Virus record (IMG/VR): IMGVR_UViG_3300005529_000043
Location: 1-56,427 of that record
Source: a virus
Length of the DNA stretch: 56,427 bases
Strand: one strand, 5' to 3'
How positions within the stretch are numbered: the stretch's first letter is position 1; each line of letters begins with the position of its first letter. Position numbers and translations under genes: made by a program. Positions 55,908-56,427 of the stretch are shown here, piece by piece. The notes under the pieces were generated by a model, which made no database searches, was not told the DNA's origin, and worked only from the letters and a program-made list of their open reading frames with translations.

Positions 55908-56427
55908 CGGTGAGTTCCGGGCCCGCAAGGGCGTGGGGCCTCGTGGGCAACAAAAGCAGCTTTACTTTCGCGGGACGATGAACGAGTGCCGCGCATGGTG
56001 GGCTGAAATGACGCGTCGGATCGAAGGCGGTTTGCCGCTCTTCGCGCCGATCGATGGGCTGTCGTGGCCCACGAAACACGCCGACGCCGAGTCCGAGGGT
56101 GACCGTCACATCCACTCCGGGACTACGCTCTACCAACTCGCAGAGGATTACCGCAAGCATCCCGATCTATATGTGTCGCGCGCCCGCTCGACAAAAACCG
56201 AGATCGACTATGCGTTCCGCGTTTTCCTGGACTGGTGCGACCGGAACGGGATTCGTTCCATCGACGAAATGCAGGCGCGTGGGGAAGATTTTTACGCGTG
56301 GATGGTCGGCGCCTTCGGAGAAAAAGAATACGCGATCGTGAACGTGATGAAGCGCGTGAAAAAGCTCTTCAAGTTCGCGCTCGCAAAGCGCCGTCGCGAC
56401 CCCTCGTATTGCTCGCTGCAATTTAAC
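55858..56427 (+). CDS. int: tyrosine-type integrase, N-terminal part
   Basis: An open frame of 190 codons from ATG at 55858 to the window edge. Residues 1-60 are a small basic arm-binding-like domain (MEKKKRRTSTGIRPL). From about residue 90 a SAM-like core-binding domain follows: LYQLAEDYRKH, TEIDYAFRVFLDWCDRNG and a helix ending KRVKKLFKFALAK. The catalytic half with the Arg, His and Tyr residues lies outside. It should drive recombination between attP and attB. No att site could be identified in the window. Confidence 0.8.
   Translation, partial: MEKKKRRTSTGIRPLGNGEFRARKGVGPRGQQKQLYFRGTMNECRAWWAEMTRRIEGGLPLFAPIDGLSWPTKHADAESEGDRHIHSGTTLYQLAEDYRKHPDLYVSRARSTKTEIDYAFRVFLDWCDRNGIRSIDEMQARGEDFYAWMVGAFGEKEYAIVNVMKRVKKLFKFALAKRRRDPSYCSLQFN

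Noticed and set aside
1-56427. CRISPR array, insertion sequence, restriction-modification or toxin-antitoxin system
   Set aside because: No regular spaced repeats, transposase, methyltransferase or recognised toxin-antitoxin pair could be found.

Overview
The window looks like most of a temperate phage or prophage, cut at both ends. A virion gene runs off the left edge and a tyrosine integrase runs off the right edge. Protein-family matches are from memory of motifs; no database search was run. The likely host belongs to the Bacteroidota/Chlorobiota/Ignavibacteriota (FCB) group, because two large secreted proteins end in type IX secretion (T9SS) sorting domains. Most genes are GC-rich and tightly packed, often overlapping as ATGA, GTGA or TAATG. 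The 41.9-44.5 kb stretch is visibly AT-richer.

Layout. (1) 1-18.7 kb, minus strand: packaging and virion operon. Reading right to left it holds small head-associated proteins, a probable small terminase, large terminase, a methionine (CAU) tRNA, portal, scaffold, an SU10/DUF5309-like major capsid protein, five adaptor-like proteins in tandem and a tail protein of more than 1,140 residues. Portal size and order suggest a podovirus-like virion. Terminators follow the capsid gene and two other points. (2) 18.7-19.0 kb: divergent control region with two CTCAG-N5-CTCAG sites. The same site lies between the repressor and the early operon at 55.08 kb. (3) 19-33.5 kb, plus strand: accessory and early genes, including an HNH protein, DnaQ-like exonuclease, HD hydrolase, DnaA-domain-IV and Lin1244-type replication proteins, an XF1762-type acetyltransferase, an amidoligase with a class II glutamine amidotransferase, and many small coupled phage proteins. 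(4) 33.6-41.9 kb, minus strand: two T9SS cargo genes (2,124 and about 568 residues). (5) 42.1-44.6 kb, plus strand: a regulator, a secreted protein and two possible structured RNAs. (6) 44.6-55.0 kb, minus strand: replication and nucleotide-pool operon (Toprim primase, DnaB, RecA-like ATPase, SSB-like protein, RuvC, MazG, DUF4406, DUF5664). (7) 55.2 kb to the end, plus strand: repressor and integrase. No DNA polymerase or lysis gene was recognised.

The most unusual signal is in the gaps of the 19-32 kb region. Eight RNA elements are visible there. Seven have a tRNA-like acceptor stem and a TTCRANY T-arm; the eighth is a degenerate example. All but one lack a normal anticodon arm: some have a lengthened arm, some have only a hairpin or a short linker, and one 85-nt element is ambiguous. 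Several sit directly after a stop codon and just before a recurring leader, CCTAAACGACA, that precedes the next gene. The arrangement recalls tRNA punctuation in mitochondrial transcripts. My working hypothesis is that these are RNase P / RNase Z processing signals or tRNA mimics dividing a long phage transcript.
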